From assembly GCA_964397255.1 (NCBI GenBank), contig CAYNHQ010000002.1:372001-436000 (forward strand): DNA of 64,000 nucleotides, in the 5' to 3' direction. Under the pieces are notes generated by a model, which saw only the letters and a list, made by a program, of their open reading frames with translations, was not told the origin of the DNA and did not search any database. Source of the DNA: CAYNHQ01 sp964397255. Its GTDB lineage: Bacteria > Bdellovibrionota_G > JALEGL01 > DATDPG01. Below are positions 1 to 9,258 of the stretch, one piece after another; the stretch's first letter is position 1; every line of letters starts with the position of its first letter. Both the position numbers and the translations under genes were made by a program.

Positions 1-948
1 GAGCTGGGCAAGCCACCGCAGACCGGCGGGCATATTTTCAACCGGGAACATAAGACCTGAAAACATCATCATGGGAAATATGAACAGAAATCCCGCGAGT
101 GTCGCTTGTTGCTGGTTCTTGCAGAAGGTGGAAATCAACGTCCCCATCCCCACCGCCGTGCAAATGAACACAAAAGCCGAAGAAAAAAGCGCTACGAATG
201 ACCCGCGCATCGGAACCTGGAAGACGAACATCGCCACTCCCAATATAAACGGAAAGTTCGACATGCCGAGGATGACATAGGGAATCGTTTTTCCATAAAT
301 CACCTCCGATGCCGAAACGGGAGCCGAAATTAACATTTCAAATGTCCCCATTTCTTTCTCTCGTACAATGGCCATGTTCGTCATCACCATTGTTGTCAAA
401 AGCATGAGCATGCAAAGGGTTCCCGGCACCATAAAAACGGACGTCTGAAGATCCGGGTTGAAAAGCACGCGCTCGTCGATCTGAATCGGCGGATCGGGTG
501 GAACGATATTTAATTGGGACTTTAGGCTATCGGCCACGACTTTCTGAATATAGACTTCAACGGCTCGTGCCTGCGTCACATTTGTGGCATCGACCAAAAG
601 TTGCAAACTCCCCTCGCCCCTTCCTAGGGCGCGAGTGAATCCCCCGGGCGGGGGTACCAGAACCGCATCGGCATCGCCATCTTGTATGATTCGAAAGGGA
701 TCCTGCTCAGTACTTTGTACCGGTAAGAACCATCCCCCCGCAATCCCGCGCTCGTAGATATCGCGCAAAACGGTATCTTTTGAATCAAAGTGCGCCGCCA
801 AACGGATATTTTTCACCTCATTCGAAAGAGCAAAGCCAAAGATCGTAAGCTGAATGAGCGGAGCAATAAAAAGAAGGATCCGCATACGGGGATCCCGGAG
901 CGTTTGGATTAATTCTTTCCGAACGAAACCCGATAACGTTCGCTTCAT
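1..948 (-). CDS. ABC-2 type transport permease (partial, C-terminus beyond window)
   Basis: Translating the minus strand from ATG at 948 gives an open frame of 316 codons to the window edge with no stop. It starts MKRTLSGFVRKELIQTLRDP, then one membrane segment, a long periplasmic domain, and the membrane segments typical of YbhR/YbhS-type ABC-2 permeases. The last visible residues (SGLMFPVENMPAGLRWL) match the conserved SG-F-FP-MP motif of this family. The start overlaps the stop of the upstream permease (ATGA, 945-948), so the two are probably co-translated and form the membrane pair of one exporter. About 50 C-terminal residues are missing compared with the usual ~370. Confidence 0.88.
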   Translation of the reverse strand, partial: MKRTLSGFVRKELIQTLRDPRMRILLFIAPLIQLTIFGFALSNEVKNIRLAAHFDSKDTVLRDIYERGIAGGWFLPVQSTEQDPFRIIQDGDADAVLVPPPGGFTRALGRGEGSLQLLVDATNVTQARAVEVYIQKVVADSLKSQLNIVPPDPPIQIDERVLFNPDLQTSVFMVPGTLCMLMLLTTMVMTNMAIVREKEMGTFEMLISAPVSASEVIYGKTIPYVILGMSNFPFILGVAMFVFQVPMRGSFVALFSSAFVFICTAVGMGTLISTFCKNQQQATLAGFLFIFPMMMFSGLMFPVENMPAGLRWLAQL

Positions 949-2069
949 GGCTCGAGATCCCTCTTAAATCGTCTTGTGGCAAGCCGGATCATGACAAAGC
1001 AGAGAAGAGTGAGCATAAGAAACGTGCCGCTCAATTCGAGAAAACTGGATCCCTTTAAAAATGTGTCCCTCCCAATCCGCATAAACCACCGGGCTGGCAA
1101 AATCATCGTAAAATAGCGAAAAAACGTCGGCATGCTCGCGATCGGAAAAATGAACCCCGACAGCAACGTGGAAGGAAGCATCCCCGACATCATGGAGAAC
1201 TGCATCGCCAACACTTGCTTTCGGGTCGTCACGGAAATGAGAAGCCCCTGGGCCAGATACGTCACGAGGAAAATGAGACAACCGAGCGCAAAAACGAAAA
1301 AGTTCCCGACAAACGGCACATGGAAAGCCGCTCTCGCAATCACATAAATAAATGCCACGGCAATCACACCCAAAAGCCCATAGGGCGAGAGTTTCCCGAT
1401 GATGATCTCAAGCGGCTGAACGGGGGTGGACAGAAGAAGCTCCATAGATCCGTTTTCCCATTCGCGTGCCACCGTAAGCGCCGTCAAAAGAATCGAAAGA
1501 ATCGCCATCACCACCACGGTCAGCCCTGGTATGACAAACCAGCGGCTATTCAACTCTGAATTAAAAAGAAACCGGGTGCGGAGCTCATACGGTTTAGGAG
1601 GATCGAAACCGGCGATCCGTTTGGAAGCGATTTGCTGGATCGTTCCCACATATTCGAGAACGGGCCCTACGACCGACGAATCGGAGCCATCCACTAATAC
1701 TTGAACCGAAGCCCCCTTCCCAGCCATAAGATCGGCCTGAAAGTGAGGAGGAATCACCAATGCCGCTCGTGTCCGCTGGGAAGTCACTTCATTAATCGCG
1801 GAGTTGGGAGACTGAACGGGGAGATTTCGGAAATAGCCTGAGCTGGCGAACGTGTCGAGGAGTCTCCTCGAACCCTGTGTTTGGTCGGCATCGCTTACGG
1901 AAAGCGGCACATCTTGAATATTGAATTCGATGGCCAATCCATACATCACCACCATAAAAACCGGCATCGCGAGAGCGAGAAGCAACGTGAAGGGGTCACG
2001 AAGAATGTGAAATACCTCCTTTTTCGCAACAGCAGCGGCACGCCGGAAAACGAAAGAAGGCATCGTCAT
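945..2069 (-). CDS. ABC-2 type transport permease
   Basis: 374 residues: a cytoplasmic N-terminus (KKEVFHILRDP), a first membrane helix near residues 28-48, an extracytoplasmic domain, then about five helices in the C-terminal half with the motif SGFIFPIASMP near residues 305-315. This is the YbhS/YhhJ-like ABC2_membrane family, about family length. The ATG overlaps the stop of the upstream ATPase gene (2066-2069), and its own stop overlaps the next permease. With two ATPase genes, an HlyD protein and TolC upstream, it most likely forms the inner-membrane channel of a tripartite drug or small-molecule exporter. The substrate cannot be read from the sequence. Confidence 0.92.
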   Translation of the reverse strand: MTMPSFVFRRAAAVAKKEVFHILRDPFTLLLALAMPVFMVVMYGLAIEFNIQDVPLSVSDADQTQGSRRLLDTFASSGYFRNLPVQSPNSAINEVTSQRTRAALVIPPHFQADLMAGKGASVQVLVDGSDSSVVGPVLEYVGTIQQIASKRIAGFDPPKPYELRTRFLFNSELNSRWFVIPGLTVVVMAILSILLTALTVAREWENGSMELLLSTPVQPLEIIIGKLSPYGLLGVIAVAFIYVIARAAFHVPFVGNFFVFALGCLIFLVTYLAQGLLISVTTRKQVLAMQFSMMSGMLPSTLLSGFIFPIASMPTFFRYFTMILPARWFMRIGRDTFLKGSSFLELSGTFLMLTLLCFVMIRLATRRFKRDLEP

Positions 2070-2983
2070 TCCCCCTCCACCTTCCGGATGAAGACATCCT
2101 CCAGCGAGGGAAGAATTTCGGCGATTTTGAACTTCTTTTCATATTCCGGTTTTATTTTTTTCCATTTTTCCGGGTTCTTCACGCTCGCATGGAATCGAAG
2201 GCCATACGGTTCAAAATAGGAAAATAGATCGTCCTGATCCAGCGCAAGAATTTCGGCAAAACTTACATCGGATTTCGGTTCGAATTCGAAAAGCGTTTCT
2301 TGAAACGTCGATTGCTTCAACCCTGCCGGCGTGTCGAGGCCAATGATCTTCCCATCCCGCATGAGGGCGATCCGACCGCAATGTTCGGCCTCGTCCATAT
2401 AATGTGTCGTCACAAAAACAGTCTTTCCGGCTGAGGAAAGTTTTCGGATGAGCGACCAAAACAGAGCGCGCGAACCGGGACTCACCCCCGCCGTCGGTTC
2501 ATCCAAAAAAATGATTTCGGGGTCATGCAAAAGAGCGGCCGCTAGCGAAACTTGTTGCTTGATTCCTCCGGACAATTCCGAAACGGACGTGGAAAGCGGC
2601 CGATTGAATGAAATAAAATCAAAGAGCTCCTTCCTGCGCTTTTCGTAGGTTCCTTTTTCCAATTTGCGTAGAGCGGCAATGAAATTGAGATTCTCTTCCA
2701 CCGTAAGATCGTTATAGAGCGTGAATTTCTGCGACATGTAGCCTACCTTCGCCTTGATCACTTTCTCCCCATCATCAAACCCCGCTCCTCCCACACGCAC
2801 TTGTCCCTCTGTCGGAGGAAGAAGGCCGCAGAGAACCCGAATGGTAGTGGTCTTCCCCGCGCCGTTCGCGCCGAGAAACCCAAAGATTTCTCCACGCGCC
2901 ACAGTAAAAGAAATCTGGTTAACGGCGATGAATTTGCCGAAACGCACGGTCAAATTTTCCACTTCGACCGCTGGTTGGTTCAA
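2066..2983 (-). CDS. ABC transporter ATP-binding protein
   Basis: An ATPase of about 305 residues with Walker A GANGAGKTT near residues 38-46, signature LSGGIKQQ, Walker B IIFLDEPTAGV, and the YbhF/CcmA-type C-terminal extension. I prefer a TTG start at 2983. An AAGGAG ribosome site (2992-2997) lies 8 nt upstream, the TTG overlaps the TGA of the preceding ATPase gene, and family homology begins within a few residues. A longer frame reaches 3103 but runs through the preceding gene. It is the second of two adjacent ATPases. In the YbhF family the two halves are often one fused protein, so here they are split. Confidence 0.9.
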   Translation of the reverse strand: MNQPAVEVENLTVRFGKFIAVNQISFTVARGEIFGFLGANGAGKTTTIRVLCGLLPPTEGQVRVGGAGFDDGEKVIKAKVGYMSQKFTLYNDLTVEENLNFIAALRKLEKGTYEKRRKELFDFISFNRPLSTSVSELSGGIKQQVSLAAALLHDPEIIFLDEPTAGVSPGSRALFWSLIRKLSSAGKTVFVTTHYMDEAEHCGRIALMRDGKIIGLDTPAGLKQSTFQETLFEFEPKSDVSFAEILALDQDDLFSYFEPYGLRFHASVKNPEKWKKIKPEYEKKFKIAEILPSLEDVFIRKVEGE

Positions 2984-3711
2984 GAGAGTCTCTCCTTGAG
3001 GAACAATTCGTCGAAACTTTTGGCCCCTTCTTTTGCTAAGAGCTGGCGAGGTTCTCCTTCCGCCACGACCTTCCCCTTCGACATGAGATGAACCTGGCCA
3101 CATCTTTCCGCTTCATCCATATAGGCGGTCGTAAGCAGAATTAAGATATTCCGATCCAGAAGTTTGTAGAGCAGTTCCCAAAATTCACGACGGCTGATCG
3201 GATCCACACCATTCGTCGGTTCATCGAGAAGCATCACTTCCGGCGATCGCAAAAGGGCGCACATCAATCCGAGCTTCTTATACATCCCCCCGGAGAGATT
3301 TCCCGCGGGTCGATCCACAAAAGGGGCTAGGCGGGTCATCGAAAGTAGCTCCTCTCGTTTTTCCTTATAGAGATCCGCCGAAATGCCGTAGAGATCTCTA
3401 AAAAATTCAAGATGTTCATCAATGGAGAGATCCGGATAGAGACTCTGCTGCTGTGGCATATAGGCAAGCTTGGGTCGAATTTCTTCGAAGTCGACCGCTC
3501 GACCCCCTCTTTGAAATTCCACAACTCCGGACTTTGCCTTCATCAGGCCTAGGATAATCCGCATGAGCGTCGTCTTTCCCGCTCCTTCCGGTCCGATCAC
3601 GCCATGCATCTCCCCTGGTGCGAAATCAAGTGAAACATCGCTTAACGCTGGATGGGGTCCAAATTCCTTCACCACTTTTCGAACGGAAATGGAGATGGGA
3701 GAGGTTTTCAT
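2980..3711 (-). CDS. ABC transporter ATP-binding protein
   Basis: 243 residues with a complete nucleotide-binding domain: Walker A GPEGAGKT (40-47), signature LSGGMYKK (139-146), Walker B VMLLDEPTNGVD (159-170) and a switch His replaced by T-A in LLTTAYMDEAE. It lies between the HlyD gene (12 bp upstream) and the second ATPase (4-bp overlap), so it is one subunit of the same exporter. H-loop motifs in this group usually read TH-MDEAE. Here TA replaces TH, so this half may be the weaker ATPase site of an asymmetric pair. That is inference from the motif alone. Confidence 0.92.
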   Translation of the reverse strand: MKTSPISISVRKVVKEFGPHPALSDVSLDFAPGEMHGVIGPEGAGKTTLMRIILGLMKAKSGVVEFQRGGRAVDFEEIRPKLAYMPQQQSLYPDLSIDEHLEFFRDLYGISADLYKEKREELLSMTRLAPFVDRPAGNLSGGMYKKLGLMCALLRSPEVMLLDEPTNGVDPISRREFWELLYKLLDRNILILLTTAYMDEAERCGQVHLMSKGKVVAEGEPRQLLAKEGAKSFDELFLKERLS

Positions 3712-3723
3712 GCCGACCTCAGA

Positions 3724-4476
3724 TCATTCGGAGGGAAGCTCTACCTCGATGGTCATGCCGGGCTTGAGAATCTCCTCCCGATTCGCCTCCAAAAAACTGA
3801 TCTTCACACCATAGACGAGGCGCGTCCGTTCGGAGCGGGTCTGAACATTTTTGGGCGTGAACTCCGCTTCGTCATTGATCTTGAGAATTTTTCCATCGAA
3901 TTCCCGATTGTTGAGTTCAGGGAGAATTCCAGTCAGCCTCATTCCGGGTTTTAGCTTCGAAACGTCCGGCTGAGGAACATAGATGTAAGCCCAGATGTCC
4001 CCAACGTTCGCCAAGGTGAGTATCTTTGTGCCGGGATTCACCCATTCGCCGGGCTCATGGTAGCGGCTCAGAACCGTTCCAGATATGGGCGACCGAAGAA
4101 CGCACCAGCTCAATTTTACGTCGGCATCATCCTTTTTTGTCTTGGCGTCGTCCATCGCCTCTTTCGGAGCGCTCCCCGCCTTAAATAATCGCAGAGTCCT
4201 GTTGTAATTCTCATTCGCCCAGGCCGAAGATACCTTAAGGTCGTCGCATGCGAGTGATAAAACGATCTGCTCCGGTTTTACATGTTCCCCTTCCTTAACG
4301 GACACGTCCTGGATCACAGAGGAAAGACGAGAGGAGAGATCGACCTTTGTCGCCTCAAGAGTGCCGGCGAAACGAAAAGGACCTCTGAGCCAATAATATT
4401 TCGCTGTGAGGCCCGCGGCCGCCAGTATAATGATGACCCCCATCCACCCTTTTTTGGACTTTTGTTTCTCAGCCAC
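3724..4476 (-). CDS. HlyD-family membrane fusion (periplasmic adaptor) protein
   Basis: Single N-terminal membrane anchor (WMGVIIILAAAGLTAKYYW), then a barrel-sandwich/lipoyl half (GTLEATKVDLSSRLSSVIQDV), a short helical hairpin, the second lipoyl half (RSPISGTVLSRYHEPGEWV) and a beta-barrel. About 250 residues, compact like YbhG. I choose GTG at 4476: it overlaps the end of the TolC gene and has an AAGGAAA site upstream. The longer ATG frame to 4593 lies entirely inside tolC. It should bridge the ABC-2 permeases and TolC across the periplasm. Confidence 0.9.
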   Translation of the reverse strand: MAEKQKSKKGWMGVIIILAAAGLTAKYYWLRGPFRFAGTLEATKVDLSSRLSSVIQDVSVKEGEHVKPEQIVLSLACDDLKVSSAWANENYNRTLRLFKAGSAPKEAMDDAKTKKDDADVKLSWCVLRSPISGTVLSRYHEPGEWVNPGTKILTLANVGDIWAYIYVPQPDVSKLKPGMRLTGILPELNNREFDGKILKINDEAEFTPKNVQTRSERTRLVYGVKISFLEANREEILKPGMTIEVELPSE

Positions 4477-5791
4477 CGGTCGTTTCCTTTCCTGACAATA
4501 CTTTGAGTGTGATGAGTTCACGAAGCATTTCCGCATCGATTCGGGCGGCCGCCATTTTAGAAACCAGCGCCTGGATGTTTGCACTTTGGACATCGATCAA
4601 TTTGATTTTTCCCGCCTTGTACGAGCCGTAAAACAGACGAGCCACTTCTTCGGACTTCTGCACATCCTCCACCGCAATCTTTTTCTGCTCACGCAAGCTT
4701 TCGAGCATCTCGCGCGCTTTCATAAAATCCTTATTGAGATCAATTTTGAGCTGTTCCTTTCGATATCGGGCCGCATCGGCTTCTCTTCTCTTTGCCGCAG
4801 CCTCGTGTCGCAATTTTCCGCCTTCAAACAGGGGCGCGCTAAGCGTGGCCATCAACGTATTTTGGTTGATATTCTCTTGAATGGGGCCGTTCGGATACTC
4901 CAGGGTGCTCTTTCCCATCAATTGTATGGAGGGAAAAAGCGCAGACTTCTGACTGGATGCGGAGTACTCGGATGACTGGGCTAAAAGCTCTTGGCTCAGA
5001 ATCGTCGGCTGACTCTCGTCGGGGGGAGGAATATTTTCCGATTCTTCTTCCGACAGAAGTTTGTCAAAGGAATCAAGTTTGAGGGCCAATTCCACGTCAG
5101 CAGTATTGGGCGGTCCCGGGCGAAACACATTTTTAATATCGGGTCGACCAACTCGGGCGAGGAGATCTTTGAGTGATGCGGACAGCTCCGACTGCTGATG
5201 CTTGAACTGAAGCTCGTAACTGAGCACTTCTCGCTCGGAGGTCACGACATCGACACGGGCGGCAGCTCCCGCTCGATAGCGAGCTAGAACATCCTTTCCC
5301 TGAGCGCGGGCCAGCGCCAGTGTTTCATTAACGAGACGAAGTTCTTCCAAGTTCAGCTGCACTTGAATGTAGGCCGCTCGAACGGAATACAGGAGTTCAA
5401 GTCTGGCATTTTTTCGCTCCTCTTCTTTGGATTCCGCTAATTTTGAATAAGAACGATACGTATCGCGGGCGCTACCTGTGTCCCAAAGGGTATAAGTCAA
5501 CATCGGGCCGACGCTGTAATTCGAGTTGGAACCGAGCGGAATGGAAGCGGGAGGCGGAAGTTCGGGAACCTCCGTGATGTAGCGATAATTTCCTTCAATG
5601 GAAAGGTGAGGATAAAGCGCCGCTGAATTTGAATCGGCCCGTTCCAAAGCCGCTTTCGCATTCGAATCGAATTCCTTTACATGATTTGATGTCTGAAGCG
5701 CCCCCTTCTCCGCCTCATGTAGGCTCAAGGCAAATTCCTCGGCCCGCGCCACCCCAAGTGCCAGCAGAATTCCCGCGAAGAGGCTTTTCAT
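4469..5791 (-). CDS. TolC-family outer membrane efflux protein
   Basis: About 440 residues with a signal peptide (MKSLFAGILLALGVARA) and the OEP architecture of two similar halves of long helices (residues ~25-210 and ~240-440). It carries typical segments such as YSVGPMLTYTLWDTGS and LMATLSAPLFEGGKLRHEA. It is the first gene of the exporter operon, with its stop overlapping the adaptor start. An upstream in-frame ATG at 5809 is possible, but the signal peptide supports 5791. It is the outer-membrane channel of the export system encoded downstream. Confidence 0.92.
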   Translation of the reverse strand: MKSLFAGILLALGVARAEEFALSLHEAEKGALQTSNHVKEFDSNAKAALERADSNSAALYPHLSIEGNYRYITEVPELPPPASIPLGSNSNYSVGPMLTYTLWDTGSARDTYRSYSKLAESKEEERKNARLELLYSVRAAYIQVQLNLEELRLVNETLALARAQGKDVLARYRAGAAARVDVVTSEREVLSYELQFKHQQSELSASLKDLLARVGRPDIKNVFRPGPPNTADVELALKLDSFDKLLSEEESENIPPPDESQPTILSQELLAQSSEYSASSQKSALFPSIQLMGKSTLEYPNGPIQENINQNTLMATLSAPLFEGGKLRHEAAAKRREADAARYRKEQLKIDLNKDFMKAREMLESLREQKKIAVEDVQKSEEVARLFYGSYKAGKIKLIDVQSANIQALVSKMAAARIDAEMLRELITLKVLSGKETTGG

Positions 5792-5824
5792 GACTCTACT
5801 TATGAACATTTGTCGATATGAACG

Positions 5825-6751
5825 TCAACGATTCTTATCTTTAAAAATCAGATAGACGGCCGCCAGAATGAGAACCATGCCTACGAGCTTATTGGGGCCG
5901 ATCGGCTCATGTAGAAACAGCGCTCCAAAAATCACGGCCAACACCGGGCAAACATAGGCGAAGGTCATTGCGATCGTGGGCGGAAATTTCCGCACCACCG
6001 CCACATATGAACTGTAAGCAATGATGGAACCGAAAAAGACAAGGTAGGCCCAGGCGAAAACTGATTCGGATGTCGGATGAGGCCAGGATTCTCCCGCAAG
6101 AAGCCACATCAAACAAAACCCGAGTGACCCGAACAATTGTTGATACGCGGAAGAGACAAATAGTGAGGAACGTACCGGCAGACGCTTCTGCAGGTGGGTG
6201 CTGATTCCCCATAGAAAAGTGCCCAGAAGAATAGCGAGTGTCGGCCAGAGATAGGTTTGATTGGTTCGGAAAATATTGGCGCCGCTTAAAGCCCCCATTC
6301 CGCAGAGGGCCAAAAGAAATGCCCCCACCAGATGGAGTGAGGGAAGTTTTCGATCCAAAATATGACCGATAATGGCTGTCCAAATCGGTACGGTACTGAA
6401 AACGAGGGCGGCATACCCAGCATCTACCCACTGCTCGGCCCATAACACAGATCCGTTGCCGGCTACCCATATAATGATGCCCGAAACAGCGCTTACCCAC
6501 AGCTCGCGCCGGGAAAGTCGGAGTGGCATCTTTCTTGCGTAAGCCCACGAAAAGAGCAGAAGGCTCGCAAGCCCCAAACGAGAAGCCCCTACAGAGAATG
6601 GCCCGAATCCGGAATGATTCATGACTGCCGCCCGCATCGCTACAAAGGTGCTCCCCCATATAAGGTAGACGACAAACAAATGTACATACGCGCTCCGCTC
6701 CGGTGGTTCAGCGGGCACGGCGGCTTGTATTGGACGAGACTGCGACGGCAA
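5825..6751 (-). CDS. EamA/DMT-family membrane transporter
   Basis: 308 residues with ten predicted membrane helices in two EamA repeats, each with the usual start (LIWGSTFVAMRAA; LGTFLWGISTHLQ) and the end motif FLHEPIGPNKLVGMVLILAAVYLI. This is the drug/metabolite exporter superfamily, often amino-acid or metabolite efflux. The only in-frame start before the first helix is TTG at 6751, abutting the stop of the DUF1326 gene; a GTG or later start would lose little. It is probably co-transcribed with DUF1326. The substrate is unknown. Confidence 0.88.
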   Translation of the reverse strand: MPSQSRPIQAAVPAEPPERSAYVHLFVVYLIWGSTFVAMRAAVMNHSGFGPFSVGASRLGLASLLLFSWAYARKMPLRLSRRELWVSAVSGIIIWVAGNGSVLWAEQWVDAGYAALVFSTVPIWTAIIGHILDRKLPSLHLVGAFLLALCGMGALSGANIFRTNQTYLWPTLAILLGTFLWGISTHLQKRLPVRSSLFVSSAYQQLFGSLGFCLMWLLAGESWPHPTSESVFAWAYLVFFGSIIAYSSYVAVVRKFPPTIAMTFAYVCPVLAVIFGALFLHEPIGPNKLVGMVLILAAVYLIFKDKNR

Positions 6752-7423
6752 TTATTTGTTGGCTACAAGACCTTCCGATTCAATATGAATCGTAAAACCA
6801 TTTCGGTCCTTATACTGATAGTCCAAGCCGTTCCCCTTGTAATAGTGTTCGCTCTTTGCCAGGTAGAAGCCGTCGTTTTTTTGCGCGCCCCAATATTTGA
6901 GATTCTTAATGATCTGCTGTTTCCCATGATCATCCTTGACGCCGGTCAAATTCACTTCCGCCTTATCACCCAATTTGGCGTGCGCGTTCATCCCCTTCAT
7001 TTCCCAAGCAATGGGTGCGGAGTCTACGACCATCTTCTCCCACTTGACTGGATAAATCTGGCCGATGAGAAATTTGAGAGCTTCACGTTGTTCAGGAGTT
7101 GCCGAGGGCTCGAATGTGGCCACGGCGGTTTTCATTTCGCCCTTCGAAAAATCGCCTCCAAGATCTCCTGAAAGCCAAAACTTCGTTCCATCCACTTTCA
7201 CATCGCCCACGTGTCCCGCGACTACTTTGACAGCGTTATTAAATTCGCAGTGATGACTTCCTTCAGGGGAAGGATTGAAATAACAGGGACAGAAAAGGTG
7301 GCAGGAACAAGCCTCAATATAATCGGCTTTTACTTGCCAGGTTTTCTTCGACTCCTTGCTATAAACCCACGTCCCTAACGTTGAAAGTAAGACGAGAACT
7401 AGAATTCCTTTTGCCGTTTTCAT
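6752..7423 (-). CDS. DUF1326 domain protein, secreted
   Basis: 223 residues from ATG 7423, which has a strong GAGGAG site 5 nt upstream; a longer frame to 7492 lacks one. A signal peptide (MKTAKGILVLVLLSTLGTW) precedes the DUF1326 hallmark cysteine cluster ACSCHLFCPCYF, then VNLTGVKDDHGKQQ and a C-terminal beta-rich part. Function of the family is not established. The CSC-CPC cluster suggests metal or redox binding. It is the first gene of a likely two-gene unit with the EamA transporter and is divergent from the secreted gene at 7528. Confidence 0.85.
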   Translation of the reverse strand: MKTAKGILVLVLLSTLGTWVYSKESKKTWQVKADYIEACSCHLFCPCYFNPSPEGSHHCEFNNAVKVVAGHVGDVKVDGTKFWLSGDLGGDFSKGEMKTAVATFEPSATPEQREALKFLIGQIYPVKWEKMVVDSAPIAWEMKGMNAHAKLGDKAEVNLTGVKDDHGKQQIIKNLKYWGAQKNDGFYLAKSEHYYKGNGLDYQYKDRNGFTIHIESEGLVANK

Positions 7424-7527
7424 AGGCACTCCTCGAAAAGGTTGACCTAAAGAAGGGCAACCTACTTCACCCACCCAAAAGGTCAAATCCAAACCTTTGA
7501 GAGAAGTTGTGGTAAAGTATTGACGTT

Positions 7528-8646
7528 GTGCGTTATCTCAGCCTGATGATTCTTCTGATTGCTTTATCCTCTGGGACGTCGGCCCAAACATTTACACTGT
7601 GGGGTACCGAACACACGTATCCCGGCGGACCAAGGACTCCCTGCACGATTCAACATGAAATCATGACAGAATTGGCCAAGACCCGGCCGCTTCAAATCCA
7701 GATTCCTAACTTCATCTATGCGGAAGGCGAAAGCACGCCCACACAAGTGAAAGATCACAATTTTATCATCAGCGCCGGAGAAGATGACAACGTTCATTCG
7801 TATTTTAGTTTATACGGCGCGACCAACTTGATCGTTTCTCAGATTTTTGAAGCGTTTAGTATCAACCAACAGAATCCCGAACAGGAATATTGGAACAATT
7901 TTCAATCGTACTGGGACATTCTTTTTCAAACCCCCCATTTGAAAGAAGCCACCCAAGAAATCTTGGCCAATCCGAAGAACCATCCTTATCTGAAAACGAT
8001 CGATGGAGATTTGAAGGCGGCTCTAGCCCACAGCATACCCCCAACTCCCGAGCCAGGCCTTCTTCTTTACACCGAGCGATATTTTCATGGGCCTGTTTCC
8101 GACCGACCCCCTTTGGACCAACTCAAAAACATCCTGCAGGCCTATCTCAAATTATCTGCGGACATTGGCTCTTCCGTTTTTGGCAACACATTGGCATCCT
8201 CCCGTGTGAAATATGACATGACGATTACCGACCCCAAATCAAGATTTTATCAAAGAAAACTCTTTGACTTCATAAAGCCCTCCGTCCTGTTTACGGAAAC
8301 GTACTTCCTCCAATCGAACAGAACTCAGGAACAACGAGACCTTGAAAAAATCTTCAAACTGGATTGGCGAAATAAATTTGTGTTTGAAAATATCGTTTCG
8401 ATTCAAAAACAATATCCCAACTCGAACATTTTACTCTGGATCGGTCAGGGGCATGTTCCCTACTTGGTCTGGATGATTGCACATTCGAAAGCCTTTACCG
8501 ACGAACAGAAAGACCATATGCGCGTGATCACGAACAAGACAGATCCGACCCTCTCTTGCAATCTCGATCTGGTCTTGGACACCGTCCGAACCGGAAAAGG
8601 ATCTACTCCCTTGCCGGACTGGCAGACAAAATTTGGTTTCAATTAA
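7528..8646 (+). CDS. Secreted hypothetical protein, distantly TraB/DUF5694-like
   Basis: 372 residues from GTG 7528 with a signal peptide (VRYLSLMILLIALSSGTSAQ). The mature N-terminus has TLWGTEHTYPG and the C-terminal part ILLWIGQGHVPYLVW. A GxxH at both ends of an alpha/beta protein is characteristic of the TraB/DUF5694/erythromycin-esterase-like superfamily, where the histidines line the active site. The match is by motif only, so the assignment is tentative. The gene stands alone, divergent from DUF1326 and convergent with the SRPBCC gene. Confidence 0.75.
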   Translation: MRYLSLMILLIALSSGTSAQTFTLWGTEHTYPGGPRTPCTIQHEIMTELAKTRPLQIQIPNFIYAEGESTPTQVKDHNFIISAGEDDNVHSYFSLYGATNLIVSQIFEAFSINQQNPEQEYWNNFQSYWDILFQTPHLKEATQEILANPKNHPYLKTIDGDLKAALAHSIPPTPEPGLLLYTERYFHGPVSDRPPLDQLKNILQAYLKLSADIGSSVFGNTLASSRVKYDMTITDPKSRFYQRKLFDFIKPSVLFTETYFLQSNRTQEQRDLEKIFKLDWRNKFVFENIVSIQKQYPNSNILLWIGQGHVPYLVWMIAHSKAFTDEQKDHMRVITNKTDPTLSCNLDLVLDTVRTGKGSTPLPDWQTKFGFN

Positions 8647-8682
8647 TGTTGAGTCAAGCTTGGTCTAAAGTAGGCCTCCGAT

Positions 8683-8708
8683 AGATCAGGTTCGCTCAAC
8701 CCTGATCT
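8683..8708. terminator. Stem-loop between convergent genes
   Basis: AGATCAGG (8683-8690) pairs with CCTGATCT (8701-8708) around a short loop, overlapping the stop of the SRPBCC gene and lying 37 bp past the stop of the gene at 7528. No long U-run follows on either strand, so bidirectional termination is only suggested. Confidence 0.4.
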
Positions 8709-9145
8709 GGAATTTCCGGTTCGACCAGTTGAGCTAGCAAGTTGAGCGATTGCTGCCAGCCGAGATAACACATTTCTACAGGGATCACATCCGGAATTCC
8801 CTCTTGAGTGACTTTAAGTTCTGTTCCGCACGCAACCTTCTTAAAGGTCACCGTGACCTGCATTTCGCCTGACAAATGGGGGTCCTCAAATTTGTCCGTG
8901 TACTTTACTTGTTTGTTCTGCGTGACTTCCGCGTATTTGCCACCAAAAGTATGGCTCTTGCCGGTAGTGAAATTTGTAAACGACATTCGGTATCCGCCGC
9001 CCGTACGAACATCGATGGAATGAACCTTGCCCGTAAAGCCGTGCGGGGGAAGCCATTTCGCCATGGCGTCAGGATCGGTAAAGGCTCGATACACTCTTTC
9101 AGGGGGTGCACTAAGGACTCGATGCAATTGAACGGTATTCGGCAT
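8696..9145 (-). CDS. SRPBCC (AHSA1/START-like) domain protein
   Basis: About 149 residues from ATG 9145, preceded by AAGGAG at good spacing. Typical AHSA1 features: RVLSAPPERVYRAFTDPDAMAKWLPP near the start, GGGYRMSF, then VTVTFKKVACGTELKVTQEG and the ending CYLGWQQSLNLLAQLVE. The fold forms a hydrophobic ligand cavity. Members include Aha1-type chaperone regulators and many unassigned proteins, so the function is unknown. It is a monocistronic gene. Confidence 0.88.
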   Translation of the reverse strand: MPNTVQLHRVLSAPPERVYRAFTDPDAMAKWLPPHGFTGKVHSIDVRTGGGYRMSFTNFTTGKSHTFGGKYAEVTQNKQVKYTDKFEDPHLSGEMQVTVTFKKVACGTELKVTQEGIPDVIPVEMCYLGWQQSLNLLAQLVEPEIPDQG

Positions 9146-9258
9146 TTTATTCTCCTTGTTAAAGCCCAACTACCTATCGCCTAAAACGAATGTGTTGTCA
9201 CCTTTGATAGCTCTACCTAACGAATCTGTTTTTATTTTTTTACGATGCTATAAAGCAA

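Noticed and set aside
2066..3103. 345-residue version of the second ABC ATPase
   Set aside because: Its first ~40 residues are read from inside the upstream ATPase gene; a TTG with a strong ribosome site at 2983 matches the family start.
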